The notes under the pieces were generated by a model. The model had not been told where the DNA came from and did no database searches. It saw only the letters and a program-made list of their open reading frames with translations. Positions 23,658 through 31,577 of a stretch of DNA of 64,000 bases are shown here, one piece after another (within the stretch, counting starts at the first letter, position 1; the number at the start of each line of letters is the position of its first letter). The stretch comes from Pseudolabrys sp. (GTDB lineage Bacteria; Pseudomonadota; Alphaproteobacteria; Rhizobiales; Xanthobacteraceae): NCBI GenBank assembly GCA_026125895.1, contig JAHCKG010000002.1:1-64000 (forward strand), given 5' to 3'. The position numbers and the translations under genes are program-made.

Positions 23658-24857
23658 TTAGGCGCTGGCCGGCAACCTGTGCCAGCCGCGTGCCTCGGCG
23701 TCGTCGGCGAGACCGGAGGCCGTGACGACCCGGTTGCGGCCCTTCGCCTTGGCGCGATAGAGCGCCCGGTCGGCAACCGCCATCAGCGCCGCCAGGGTCG
23801 CGGTCGTTTCGTCCTGCAGCGCCACGCCGATGCTCACCGTGGGCCCGACGTCGTCGGCCTGCTCGGCGGCGGCAAAGGCGACGCGCACTTGCTCGGCGAC
23901 GGCGCGTGCGTCCGCCGCGTCCTTGACGCGCAGCACCGCGGCAAACTCCTCGCCGCCAATGCGGCCGAACAGGGCGCCCTCACCCAGCGAGCGGATCGCC
24001 GTCGTGGCGAAGTTCATGAGCACGGCATCGCCGGCGGCGTGACCGAGCCGGTCGTTGATCGACTTGAAGTGGTCGAGGTCGAACAGCAGCATCGCCAGCA
24101 CCGTGCCGTCACCGCGCTGCTGCGCGACCAGCCGCTGCGCGCCGGCCAGGAAGGCGCGGCGGTTGGCGACGCCGGTGAGCGAGTCGACCAGCGCCGCCGT
24201 CTTGTGGCGCAGTTCGGTGCGCTCCTTGGTCATGTTGAGCAGCAGAAACGCCAGCACCACGGCGAACAGCAGCGAGCCGAAGGCGAGCAGCGGATACAGC
24301 GGGCTCGCCGTCATGTGATAGGCGGCGGCCGGCTGCGGCACCATCAAGGTCAGCGGCACGCGCGCCAGCATGACGCTGCCGTAACCCAACAGCGTGACGC
24401 TCGTCGGAATGCGCGACATCAGCGGCTCGGCGCGTCCGCGCCAGATCTCGGCCGCCGCGGCGAAAGCGAGCGTCGCCGCCAGCGTCGAGGCGATGATGGT
24501 GCGCATGTTGATGTCGCCGAGAATGACGGGAACCGCGCAGAAGCCGAGCCAAACCGCCGGCGCAATGACGACCATCGCCGGCCGCGCGCTGCGGCCGTCG
24601 AACTGGCGCGCGCCGAGCCAGATCAGGCCGAGACCGGCCAGCACCAGCCCATTGGCGGACTGGATCGACAGCCAGTCAGGCACCATGCCGCGCACGGCGG
24701 CCAGCACCATGCCGACGGCGCACAGCAGGAAAGCGACACCCCAGGTCACCGGCGCGCGGCCCGCGCGGTTCTGCCAGCCGGCAAACACGAGCAGCGCACC
24801 GAGCAGCGCGGTGACGAACACCGTCACGATCGCCAATGTTGGAATGTCCAGCCGCAT
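23658..24857 (-). CDS. Membrane-anchored diguanylate cyclase without I-site
   Basis: Product of 399 residues: about seven hydrophobic N-terminal segments followed by a GGDEF domain with catalytic motif GGEEF (FGRIGGEEFAAVL). Unlike its neighbour, the position of the I-site reads GEGA rather than RxxD, so allosteric product inhibition is probably absent. The ATG at 24857 (MRLDIPTLAI) follows AGGTGAA; 26 upstream in-frame codons are not conserved. Both cyclases run on the minus strand, 165 bases apart, and look like paralogues. Confidence 0.9.
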   Translation of the reverse strand: MRLDIPTLAIVTVFVTALLGALLVFAGWQNRAGRAPVTWGVAFLLCAVGMVLAAVRGMVPDWLSIQSANGLVLAGLGLIWLGARQFDGRSARPAMVVIAPAVWLGFCAVPVILGDINMRTIIASTLAATLAFAAAAEIWRGRAEPLMSRIPTSVTLLGYGSVMLARVPLTLMVPQPAAAYHMTASPLYPLLAFGSLLFAVVLAFLLLNMTKERTELRHKTAALVDSLTGVANRRAFLAGAQRLVAQQRGDGTVLAMLLFDLDHFKSINDRLGHAAGDAVLMNFATTAIRSLGEGALFGRIGGEEFAAVLRVKDAADARAVAEQVRVAFAAAEQADDVGPTVSIGVALQDETTATLAALMAVADRALYRAKAKGRNRVVTASGLADDAEARGWHRLPASA

Positions 24858-24985
24858 TTCACCTGCCCCGTAGCGACTTAAGCGGCCAAAGATGTGTCGC
24901 CCATGATCACGCGCATGTTTTGTGCGCGGCAGCATTGCCGATCGGTAAACGTCGTCCGAGAATACGCGGACAATCCGTCGCGGCC

Positions 24986-25013
24986 AAAAAAAAGAGCGCG
25001 CCGAAGCGCGCTC
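24986..25013 (-). terminator. Rho-independent terminator after rplM-rpsI
   Basis: On the minus strand, stem GAGCGCGC / GCGCGCTC with loop TTCG is followed by eight T. It lies about 25 bases past the rpsI stop. Confidence 0.92.
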
Positions 25014-25040
25014 TTTCGATTCGTTCGAAGGTGCTTGTCG

Positions 25041-25517
25041 TTAGCGCTTCGAGAACTGGAACGAACGGCGGGCCTTCGCCTTGCCGTACTTCTTACGCTC
25101 GACCACGCGCGAGTCGCGGGTGAGGAAGCCGCCGCGCTTGAGCACGGAACGGAGATCCGGTTCGAAGTAGGTCATGGCCTTGGCGATGCCGTGACGCACG
25201 GCGCCGGCCTGACCCGACAGACCGCCGCCCGACACGGTGCAGACGACGTCGAACTGGGTGGCGCGGTTGGCGGCGACCAGCGGCTGGTTGATCAGCATGC
25301 GCAGCACCGGACGGGCGAAGAACGCTTCGATCGTGCGGGTGTTGACGGTGATCTTGCCGGAACCCGGCTTGAGCCAGACGCGGGCGACGGCGTTCTTGCG
25401 CTTGCCGGTGGCGTAGGCGCGGCCCTGCTTGTCGACCTTCTTTTCATAGGTCGGGGCATCCGCGGCGGCCGGCTTGAGCTGCGCCAGGCCTTCCATTGAC
25501 TGTACGGTCTCGGCCAC
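25041..25517 (-). CDS. rpsI: 30S ribosomal protein S9
   Basis: Component of the small-subunit head. The 158-residue product has a short lineage-specific N-terminal extension of about 35 residues, the core from [15 protein letters not shown], and the signature [18 protein letters not shown]. It ends in the basic tail ...RRSFQFSKR, whose last residues contact P-site tRNA. Starts with GTG after GGAG, 2 bases beyond the rplM stop, forming the conserved rplM-rpsI operon. Confidence 0.98.
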   Translation of the reverse strand: MAETVQSMEGLAQLKPAAADAPTYEKKVDKQGRAYATGKRKNAVARVWLKPGSGKITVNTRTIEAFFARPVLRMLINQPLVAANRATQFDVVCTVSGGGLSGQAGAVRHGIAKAMTYFEPDLRSVLKRGGFLTRDSRVVERKKYGKAKARRSFQFSKR

Positions 25518-25519
25518 GA

Positions 25520-25987
25520 TCAGGCACTCCTCACGTTCTTGCGGTTCATCGCGGCGACATCGACGGTCTCGGGCTTCTGCGCCTCATGCGGATGCTCGGC
25601 GCCCGGATAGACGCGCAGATTGCCGAACTGCACGCGGCCGAGCGGGCCACGGGGCAGCATGCGCTGCACGGCCTTCTCGACGATGCGCTCGGGGAAACGG
25701 CCGTCCATGATCTGCTTGGCCGAACGTTCCTTGATGCCGCCGATGAAACCGGTGTGGTGGTGGTACACCTTCTGGTCGCGCTTGCGGCCGGTGAACACGA
25801 CCTTCGACGCGTTGATGATGATGACGTTATCGCCGTCATCGATGTGCGGTGTGTAGGTCGCCTTGTGCTTTCCGCGCAGGCGCATGGCGACAATCGAGGC
25901 GAGCCGGCCGACGACGAGCCCGGAGGCGTCGATCAGCAGCCACTTCTTCTCGACGTCGGCGGTTTTGACCGACTGGGTGGTCTTCAT
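25520..25987 (-). CDS. rplM: 50S ribosomal protein L13
   Basis: Large-subunit protein of 155 residues with [18 protein letters not shown] at the N-terminus and the family signature ([21 protein letters not shown]) in the C-terminal half. The ATG at 25987 (MKTTQSVK) is the family start; a TTG four codons upstream is in frame but unnecessary. The leader contains a hairpin followed by a T run (see separate entry), which may regulate the operon. Confidence 0.98.
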   Translation of the reverse strand: MKTTQSVKTADVEKKWLLIDASGLVVGRLASIVAMRLRGKHKATYTPHIDDGDNVIIINASKVVFTGRKRDQKVYHHHTGFIGGIKERSAKQIMDGRFPERIVEKAVQRMLPRGPLGRVQFGNLRVYPGAEHPHEAQKPETVDVAAMNRKNVRSA

Positions 25988-26014
25988 GACAAATCCCAAA
26001 GAGAGGAAACCGAT

Positions 26015-26041
26015 GGAAAAAGGCGCGGGGTGAGCCGCGCC
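26015..26041 (-). promoter_or_regulatory. Hairpin with T tract in the rplM leader (terminator or attenuator)
   Basis: On the minus strand, stem GGCGCGG / CCGCGCC with a short loop is followed by TTTTTCC, about 28 bases before the rplM start. A weak promoter candidate lies upstream (TTGCAA at 26121-26126, AGTAAT at 26098-26103, spacer 17). If transcription starts there, the hairpin is inside the rplM leader and could act as an attenuator; otherwise it terminates transcription from the upstream thioesterase gene. Confidence 0.5.
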
Positions 26042-26153
26042 AGCGTGGCCGAGTGTGTAGACGAGCCGCCCGCGACCGTCAACGACCTTCGTCGAATATT
26101 ACTCGAACATTATCAATGGCTTGCAAGAATGGTATAAAACTACCATCGCCTAA

Positions 26154-26588
26154 TCACTTCTGCACCGGCAACGAATAGGTCGAGGTGACGTGGGCTACCG
26201 GCTCGTCCTCCTGCCCGTCCGTGTAAAGCCAGACCTCCCCCACCGCGAGGCGCTTGCCGACCTTCATCAGCTTGGCATGGGCGATCAGGTCGGCTTGGGA
26301 TGGCTTGCGCAGGAAATTGATGTTGAGGTTGGTGGTGACCGCCAAAGGCTGCGGCCCGACCGCCGAGAACACCGCGACATACATGGCGAAATCGGCGAGT
26401 TCCATCATGGTCGGCCCGGAAATTGTGCCGCCCGGGCGCAGGTGATCCTCATGGAAGGCCTTGCGCACGCGGATGTCGCCGAAATTGACCCGCTCAATGG
26501 ACAGCCCGCTGCCCGGGTAGAACGCCTGCGGGAATTCCTTCTCCAGCAGAACGCCGATTTCCTCGGCGCTCATCAGCGACGCGCGCAT
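26154..26588 (-). CDS. PaaI-family hotdog thioesterase
   Basis: Hotdog-fold acyl-CoA thioesterase-like protein of 144 residues. It contains the family segment HLRPGGTISGPTMMELADFAMY (about residues 48-69), holding the conserved Gly-rich helix start and acidic residue, and TTNLNINFLRKP in the next strand. Cytoplasmic. The start at 26588 keeps the full domain, but an internal ATG (MSAEEIG, 15 bases in) is possible. It precedes rplM on the same strand but is functionally unrelated; substrate unknown. Confidence 0.85.
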   Translation of the reverse strand: MRASLMSAEEIGVLLEKEFPQAFYPGSGLSIERVNFGDIRVRKAFHEDHLRPGGTISGPTMMELADFAMYVAVFSAVGPQPLAVTTNLNINFLRKPSQADLIAHAKLMKVGKRLAVGEVWLYTDGQEDEPVAHVTSTYSLPVQK

Positions 26589-26666
26589 GCGTTTGCCTCC
26601 CCCTGCGTTCCGGTCGTTGCCCGTGAGGTGTCTTAGAGGGTGGTCTCTCTTGGCTCAATCGCCAAA

Positions 26667-26786
26667 TCCGTCACCCTGAGGTGCTTGGCCGGAGGCCAAG
26701 CCTCGAAGGGTGACGGCCCAAACGCCCCGGCCGTCGATCCTTCGAGGCTCGCGCGAACTTGCGCGCTCGCACCTCAGGATGACGGG
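26667..26786. repeat. Dispersed palindromic repeat, family B, copy 1
   Basis: Outer ends read gtcaccctgaggtgc and gcacctcaggatgac in inverted orientation, with inner cctcgaagg/ccttcgagg pairing. Related copies are at 29358-29534 and 62495-62615. Confidence 0.85.
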
Positions 26787-26803
26787 TTTTCGTGTGCGCG
26801 CCC

Positions 26804-27163
26804 TTACTCTTTCCCATACACCTCGCGCAGTTCGTCCTTGGCTTTCTGCAGCCGGGCCTTGCGCGTCTTCGACAGGCCCTTGCCGGCGCGATTGATATAG
26901 AAGGTCAGCATCGACATCGCCGAGCGGTAGGGGTCGGATTTGCGGCGCTTGCTGCGGTCGGCGGAGCGCTTGAGCGACAGCGCAATCTTGCGCGGCGTCG
27001 ATTTCGTGAACACGCCCTCTTCCAGCGTCAGCGCGTCGCTCTCGCGCGTGACGCGCTGCGACCAGCGCCGTGCGCCGCGCGCTTTAGTCTTTGACTGCGA
27101 CTTGCGGCGCCGCGCCGTCGAGGGTTTGTGCGATACCTTGCGGATCTTTGCGGTTCTCGCCAT
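26804..27163 (-). CDS. DUF3175 protein
   Basis: Basic 119-residue protein. The Lys/Arg-rich N-terminal 30 residues are followed by the family core RRWSQRVTRESDALTLEEGVF, then KSTPRKIALSLKRSA and an amphipathic region around SAMSMLTFYINRAGKGLS. No signal peptide or membrane segment; the charge suggests nucleic-acid association, but the function is unknown. It is divergent from the following enoyl-CoA hydratase gene. Confidence 0.8.
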   Translation of the reverse strand: MARTAKIRKVSHKPSTARRRKSQSKTKARGARRWSQRVTRESDALTLEEGVFTKSTPRKIALSLKRSADRSKRRKSDPYRSAMSMLTFYINRAGKGLSKTRKARLQKAKDELREVYGKE

Positions 27164-27277
27164 GGCCGGTTCCTCCCTCTGATTAACGCGTCCTGCCAGT
27201 ACCCTGTTCCGCCGCGCCTTTGCAGGCCGGGCCTCATGAGACTATCTTGAGTATACCGCCGAACCGGGAACCCCGCG

Positions 27278-28099
27278 ATGAATGTTGAGACCGCCCGCGA
27301 CATCGACAAGACCGCCGTGCTGCTGATCGAGCGCGATGGCCCGATCGCCATCCTGACGCTGAACCGGCCGGCGGCGCGCAATTCACTGTCCGAAGGTCTC
27401 CTCATCGCGCTGTCGGAAGCGTGGACCGCGATTGCCGCAGACGCTTCCATCCGCGCCGTGGTTCTGACCGCCAATGGCCCCGCGTTCTCCGCGGGTCACG
27501 ACATGAAGGAACTCACCGCTCGCCGCGCCGACGCCGACGGCGGCCGCGCCTATTTCCACCAGATCATGACGATCTGCAGCGGCATGATGCAGCAGATCGT
27601 CAACCTGCCGAAGCCGGTCATCGCCGCGGTGCAGGGCGTCGCCACCGCCGCCGGCTGCCAGCTCGTGGCAAGCTGCGATCTCGCCATCGCTTCGGACGCC
27701 GCGAGGTTCGCGACGCCCGGCGTCGATATCGGCCTGTTCTGCTCGACGCCGATGGTGGCGCTGTCACGCAACGTCTCGCGCAAGCACGCCATGGAAATGC
27801 TGCTCACCGGCGACATGGTGCCGGCGGCGCGCGCCGCCGAAATCGGTCTCGTCAACCGCGTCGTGCCGGCGGGAAGCGAACGTGCCGAAGCCGTCGCGCT
27901 GGCCAAGCAGATCGCGTCGAAGTCGTCCTACACCTTGAAGGTCGGCAAGGAGGCGTTCTACGCGCAGGCGGAGATGGGCCTGTCGGCGGCCTACTCCTAC
28001 GCCTCCGAAGTGATGACCGAGAACATGATGGCGCGCGATGCCGAGGAAGGCATCTGCGCCTTCATCGAAAAGCGCAAACCCACATGGGAGGACCGCTGA
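27278..28099 (+). CDS. Enoyl-CoA hydratase/isomerase family protein
   Basis: Crotonase-fold enzyme of 273 residues. The first oxyanion-hole segment is AFSAGHDMKEL (about residues 70-80) and the second is around VQGVATAAGCQLVASCDLAIAS. A Cys-rather-than-Glu residue at the usual first catalytic position (AAGCQL) suggests it may not be a classical hydratase. The pattern resembles the ECHDC3/PaaG-like subgroup. Its TGA overlaps the next small gene's ATG, so the two are likely translated together. Confidence 0.88.
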   Translation: MNVETARDIDKTAVLLIERDGPIAILTLNRPAARNSLSEGLLIALSEAWTAIAADASIRAVVLTANGPAFSAGHDMKELTARRADADGGRAYFHQIMTICSGMMQQIVNLPKPVIAAVQGVATAAGCQLVASCDLAIASDAARFATPGVDIGLFCSTPMVALSRNVSRKHAMEMLLTGDMVPAARAAEIGLVNRVVPAGSERAEAVALAKQIASKSSYTLKVGKEAFYAQAEMGLSAAYSYASEVMTENMMARDAEEGICAFIEKRKPTWEDR

Positions 28100-28329
28100 T
28101 GACCGCGCTCGCACTCAATCTGTCGTTCGACCGCACCGCGCTGATGCGCGGCGCCCTCGCCGGCATCGCCTGGGGTCTGATGATGACCGCCGCCCTGCTC
28201 GGCATGGCCTATGCGCAATGCGGCCTCACCTGCGATCTTGATGTCGCGACGACGACCGCGATCAGCGTCGGCACCGGGCTGTTCGCCATCGGGCCGCTGG
28301 CCCTCATCGGCCGCCGCACCGCGCGCTGA
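28099..28329 (+). CDS. Small membrane protein, hypothetical
   Basis: Product of 76 residues with two hydrophobic helices (about 17-38 and 52-70). A small Cys pair (QCGLTCD) sits in the loop between them. The ATG overlaps the upstream stop (ATGA), and a GGAGGA ribosome site lies in the end of the upstream gene, supporting real translation. No family recognised. Confidence 0.6.
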   Translation: MTALALNLSFDRTALMRGALAGIAWGLMMTAALLGMAYAQCGLTCDLDVATTTAISVGTGLFAIGPLALIGRRTAR

Positions 28330-28422
28330 GGCGATCCGGCCAAATTTCTTCAATTGCGGAAGCGGCGCGTTTGAGGTGTTTATAAGCGCCATCGGAATCG
28401 GCCGCAGCAGGAGAGGAAAACC

Positions 28423-28647
28423 ATGACCCGGACCGTTCTCGCCGCCTTCGTCTTCACGACGCTCGCCTTCACCGCCGCGTCGGCCCAGGATTTCACCGCC
28501 GAACAGCGCGCCGCCTGCTCGGCCGATTACAATTCGTTCTGCAAGGGCACCATGCCCGGCGGCGGCCGCGTCCTCGCCTGTCTGTCGAAGAACACCGACA
28601 AGCTGTCGGCGGCCTGCAAGAAGGTCGTCGCCGAGGCCAAGAAGTAG
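28423..28647 (+). CDS. Small secreted Cys-rich repeat protein (GLG1-like Cys_rich_FGFR unit)
   Basis: Product of 74 residues. Residues 1-21 are a Sec signal peptide (MTRTVLAAFVF...SAQ). The mature part has four Cys in the order C-x7-C-x13-C-x11-C (ACSADYNSFCKG, GGGRVLACLSKN, SAACKK). This spacing and the GRVLACL sequence resemble single units of the Golgi GLG1/Cys_rich_FGFR repeat family seen in alphaproteobacteria. Periplasmic; function unknown. AGGAGAGG precedes the ATG. Confidence 0.78.
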   Translation: MTRTVLAAFVFTTLAFTAASAQDFTAEQRAACSADYNSFCKGTMPGGGRVLACLSKNTDKLSAACKKVVAEAKK

Positions 28648-28748
28648 TCGCCGCGCCGCTCACGGCGCCTTGATCCGGGCCGCCCTTTGCATCGCCGCCG
28701 GTCGTGCCTAAGTATGGCACCCTTGCGCGACCGGAGGGCGGCCTTTCC

Positions 28749-29369
28749 ATGAACAATGCCTCGATCGTCTTCACGCCCGCCGTGCAACAGGCCCAGGCCG
28801 AGCGCGGCTCGGCCCGCGCCTACGCGCAGCGTGTCGAGGAAGGCTTCCCGGACCGCGTGACGCCGGAGCTTGCCGCCTTCATCGCCGAGCAGGACACGGC
28901 GTTCCTCGCCACCGCCACGAAGGATGGCGCGCCGTACATCCAGCACCGCGGCGGGCCCAAGGGCTTCATCAAGGCGATCGACGACAAGACGCTCGGCTTT
29001 GCCGACTACCGCGGCAACCGCCAGTACATCACACTCGCCAATCTTTCTGAGAACGACCGGGCCTATCTGTTCCTGCTCGACCCGGCCCGCCGCCAGCGCA
29101 TCAAGATCTGGGGCCACGCTCGCGTCGTCGAAAGCGACGCGGCGCTGGTCGAGAAGCTGTTCGACGCCGGCTACAAGGCCAAGCCTGAGCGCGCTATCCT
29201 GTTCACCATCAACGCGTGGGACGTCAACTGCTCGCAGCACATCGTCACGCGCTTCACCGAAACCGAGATCGCTGAAGCCATGGGCGGCGTCAGCCGCAAG
29301 ATCGCCGAGCTGGAGGCGGAAAACGCGCGTCTTAAGGCGCTGTTGGCGGCCTCGCGCCCGTCATCCTGA
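28749..29369 (+). CDS. Pyridoxamine 5'-phosphate oxidase-like flavin-binding protein
   Basis: Product of 206 residues with the split-barrel FMN-binding fold: FIAEQDTAFLATATKDGAPYIQHRGG (about residues 41-66) is the typical N-terminal strand pair, followed by the DYRGNRQYITLANL and RIKIWGHARVV strands. A C-terminal coiled segment (IAELEAENARLKALLAA) could mediate oligomerisation. The substrate is unknown. The ATG at 28749 is favoured over an upstream GTG because GGAGGG precedes it. The stop codon lies inside a family B repeat. Confidence 0.85.
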   Translation: MNNASIVFTPAVQQAQAERGSARAYAQRVEEGFPDRVTPELAAFIAEQDTAFLATATKDGAPYIQHRGGPKGFIKAIDDKTLGFADYRGNRQYITLANLSENDRAYLFLLDPARRQRIKIWGHARVVESDAALVEKLFDAGYKAKPERAILFTINAWDVNCSQHIVTRFTETEIAEAMGGVSRKIAELEAENARLKALLAASRPSS

Positions 29370-29534
29370 GGTGCTCGGCCGAAGGCCGAGCCTCGAAGGA
29401 CGACGGGCAACGAGTCACGGGCCGTCGCCCGCCGATATCGGGCTTGCCCGATATCGGATTTCGGATGCGCAAGTCGGCCGAGGCCGACTTGCGATGGCTC
29501 GCCATAAGGATGGCTCGCGCCTCAGGGTGACGGA
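29358..29534. repeat. Dispersed palindromic repeat, family B, copy 2 (expanded)
   Basis: Outer ends cccgtcatcctgaggtgc and cgcctcagggtgacgga match family B. The middle carries further palindromes (gatatcgggcttgcccgatatc, and cgcaagtcggc paired with gccgacttgcg). The left end encodes the last residues and stop of the preceding gene. Confidence 0.8.
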
Positions 29535-29564
29535 TCCAGGCCGACGTGTGCTATCGGTGTACGC

Positions 29565-30107
29565 ATGAACCACGACTCCTACCCCGACAGCTACATCCGC
29601 GGCATCCTCAACACCGTGAAGACCATCGCCATGGTCGGCTTCTCGCCGAACACGGCGCGGCCGAGCTATTTCGCCTTCAAGTATCTCATCGAGCGCGGCT
29701 TCAAGGTGATCCCGATCAATCCGGGCCATGCCGGCAAGGAATTCCTCGGCCAGACCTGTTACGCCACGCTGTCGGACGTGCCGGAGCCGATCGACATGGT
29801 CGATATCTTCCGCGCGCCGCAATTCGTGCTGCCGATAGTCGAGGAAGCACTCAAGCTGACGCCGAAGCCGCAGGTGATCTGGTTGCAACTGACCATCCGC
29901 AATGACGAAGCGGCCGCGCTCGCCGAAGGCGCCGGCCTCAAGGTGGTGATGGATCGCTGCCCGAAGATCGAATACGGCCGGCTGTCCTCGGAAATTTCCT
30001 GGATGGGGATCAACTCGCGCACCCTGTCGAACAAGCGCGCGCAGAATCTCGGCGGCGGCTTCCAGCGCATGGGGCTCAACCAGGCCGGCGAGAAAAAGAA
30101 CGACTAA
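29565..30107 (+). CDS. CoA-binding domain protein (YccU-like)
   Basis: Soluble 180-residue protein with a Rossmann-type CoA-binding domain: TIAMVGFSPNTARPSY (about residues 20-35) carries the nucleotide-binding loop, then GFKVIPINPGHAGKEFLGQTCYATLSD. This stand-alone family resembles the N-terminal domain of ADP-forming acyl-CoA synthetases and succinyl-CoA synthetase alpha but lacks the catalytic parts. The conserved WLQLTIRNDEAA and DRCPKIEY segments are present. In this group it is often found next to a PLP-dependent sulfhydrylase, as here. Confidence 0.88.
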   Translation: MNHDSYPDSYIRGILNTVKTIAMVGFSPNTARPSYFAFKYLIERGFKVIPINPGHAGKEFLGQTCYATLSDVPEPIDMVDIFRAPQFVLPIVEEALKLTPKPQVIWLQLTIRNDEAAALAEGAGLKVVMDRCPKIEYGRLSSEISWMGINSRTLSNKRAQNLGGGFQRMGLNQAGEKKND

Positions 30108-30268
30108 ACGCCGCGCTGCCGCTGAAACGATTTTCCCCCCGGCAATACCATTAAGGGCGTTTTGGCCTCATTCGGGGCCCGCCTTGACGCCCGGCCCATC
30201 GCCCCCGTTTAATCCCGCCCAATTCGCCGGCGAGCCGCCGGCCGCACTCAAGCCCGCGAGGAAACCCC

Positions 30269-31555
30269 ATGGCCGACGCCGACCGCACCCCCGGATTTGA
30301 CACGCTGGCCATCCATGCCGGCGCCAAGCCCGATCCGACCACCGGCGCCCGCGCGACGCCGATCTACCAGACCGCGTCCTATGTGTTCGACGACGTCGAT
30401 CACGCCGCCTCGCTGTTCGGCCTGCAGGCCTTCGGCAACATCTACACCCGCATCGGCAACCCGACCTGCGCCGTGCTCGAAGAGCGCGTCGCCGCGCTCG
30501 AGGGCGGCACCGCTGGCCTCGCCGTCGCCTCCGGCCATGCCGCGCAGGTCATCGTCATGCAGACGCTGCTGCAGCCGGGCGACGAGTTCATCGCCTCGCG
30601 CAAGCTCTATGGCGGCTCGATCAACCAGTTCAACCACGCCTTCAAGAGCTTCGGCTGGAACGTGGTGTGGGCCGACCCGGACGACATCTCGTCGTTCGAG
30701 CGCGCGGTGACGCCGAAGACCAAGGCGATCTTCGTCGAATCGATCGCCAATCCCGGCGGCACCGTGACCGATCTCGAGCCGATCGGCGCCATCGCCCGCA
30801 AGGCCGGCGTGCCGTTCATCGTCGATAACACCTTGGCGACGCCGTATCTGTGCAAGCCGATCGACTTCGGCGCCGACGTCGTCGTGCACTCGCTCACCAA
30901 ATTCCTCGGCGGCCACGGCAACTCGATCGGCGGCATCATCATCGACGCCGGCACCTTCAACTGGTCGCGCGACAAGAAGTATCCGATGCTGTGCGAGCCG
31001 CGTCCGGAATATGCCGGCATCGTGCTGCACGAGACGTTCGGCAACTTCGCTTTCGCCATCGCCTGCCGCGTGCTCGGCCTGCGCGATCTCGGTCCGGCGC
31101 TGTCGCCGTTCAACGCCTTCCTGATCTCGACCGGCATCGAGACGCTGCCGCTGCGGATGCAGCGCCACTGCGACAACGCGCTCGCCGTCGCCGACTTCCT
31201 GTCGACGCATCCGGCGGTCGCCTGGGTCAGCTATGGCGGGCTGGCCGGCGACAAGTATCACGGCCTCGCCAAGAAATACGTGCCGAAAGGCTGCGGCGCG
31301 GTGATGACGGTCGGCCTCAAGGGCGGCTACGACGCCGGCGTCAAGCTGGTGTCGAACGTCAAATTGTTCTCGCATCTCGCCAATATCGGCGACACCAAGT
31401 CGCTGATCATTCATCCGGCCTCGACCACGCACCGGCAGTTGTCGGACGAACAGAAGACCAAGGCCGGCGCCGGACCCGACGTGGTGCGCCTGTCGATCGG
31501 CATCGAGGACAAGGCCGATATCATTGCCGACCTCGATCAGGGTTTGCGGGCTTAA
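30269..31555 (+). CDS. O-acetylhomoserine aminocarboxypropyltransferase (sulfhydrylase)
   Basis: PLP-dependent Cys/Met metabolism enzyme of 428 residues that adds sulfide (or methanethiol) to O-acetylhomoserine, giving homocysteine (or methionine). It shows the family N-terminal signature DTLAIHAGAKPDPTTGARATPIYQT, SGHAAQ, and the Schiff-base Lys211 in HSLTKFLGGHG. Length and the GPALSPFNAF segment favour the MetY-type sulfhydrylase over cystathionine gamma-synthase. About 160 bases after the CoA-binding gene; the C-terminal end runs close to a family A repeat. Confidence 0.92.
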   Translation: MADADRTPGFDTLAIHAGAKPDPTTGARATPIYQTASYVFDDVDHAASLFGLQAFGNIYTRIGNPTCAVLEERVAALEGGTAGLAVASGHAAQVIVMQTLLQPGDEFIASRKLYGGSINQFNHAFKSFGWNVVWADPDDISSFERAVTPKTKAIFVESIANPGGTVTDLEPIGAIARKAGVPFIVDNTLATPYLCKPIDFGADVVVHSLTKFLGGHGNSIGGIIIDAGTFNWSRDKKYPMLCEPRPEYAGIVLHETFGNFAFAIACRVLGLRDLGPALSPFNAFLISTGIETLPLRMQRHCDNALAVADFLSTHPAVAWVSYGGLAGDKYHGLAKKYVPKGCGAVMTVGLKGGYDAGVKLVSNVKLFSHLANIGDTKSLIIHPASTTHRQLSDEQKTKAGAGPDVVRLSIGIEDKADIIADLDQGLRA

Positions 31556-31577
31556 GCGAGGTACGCCGCTGCACCTC

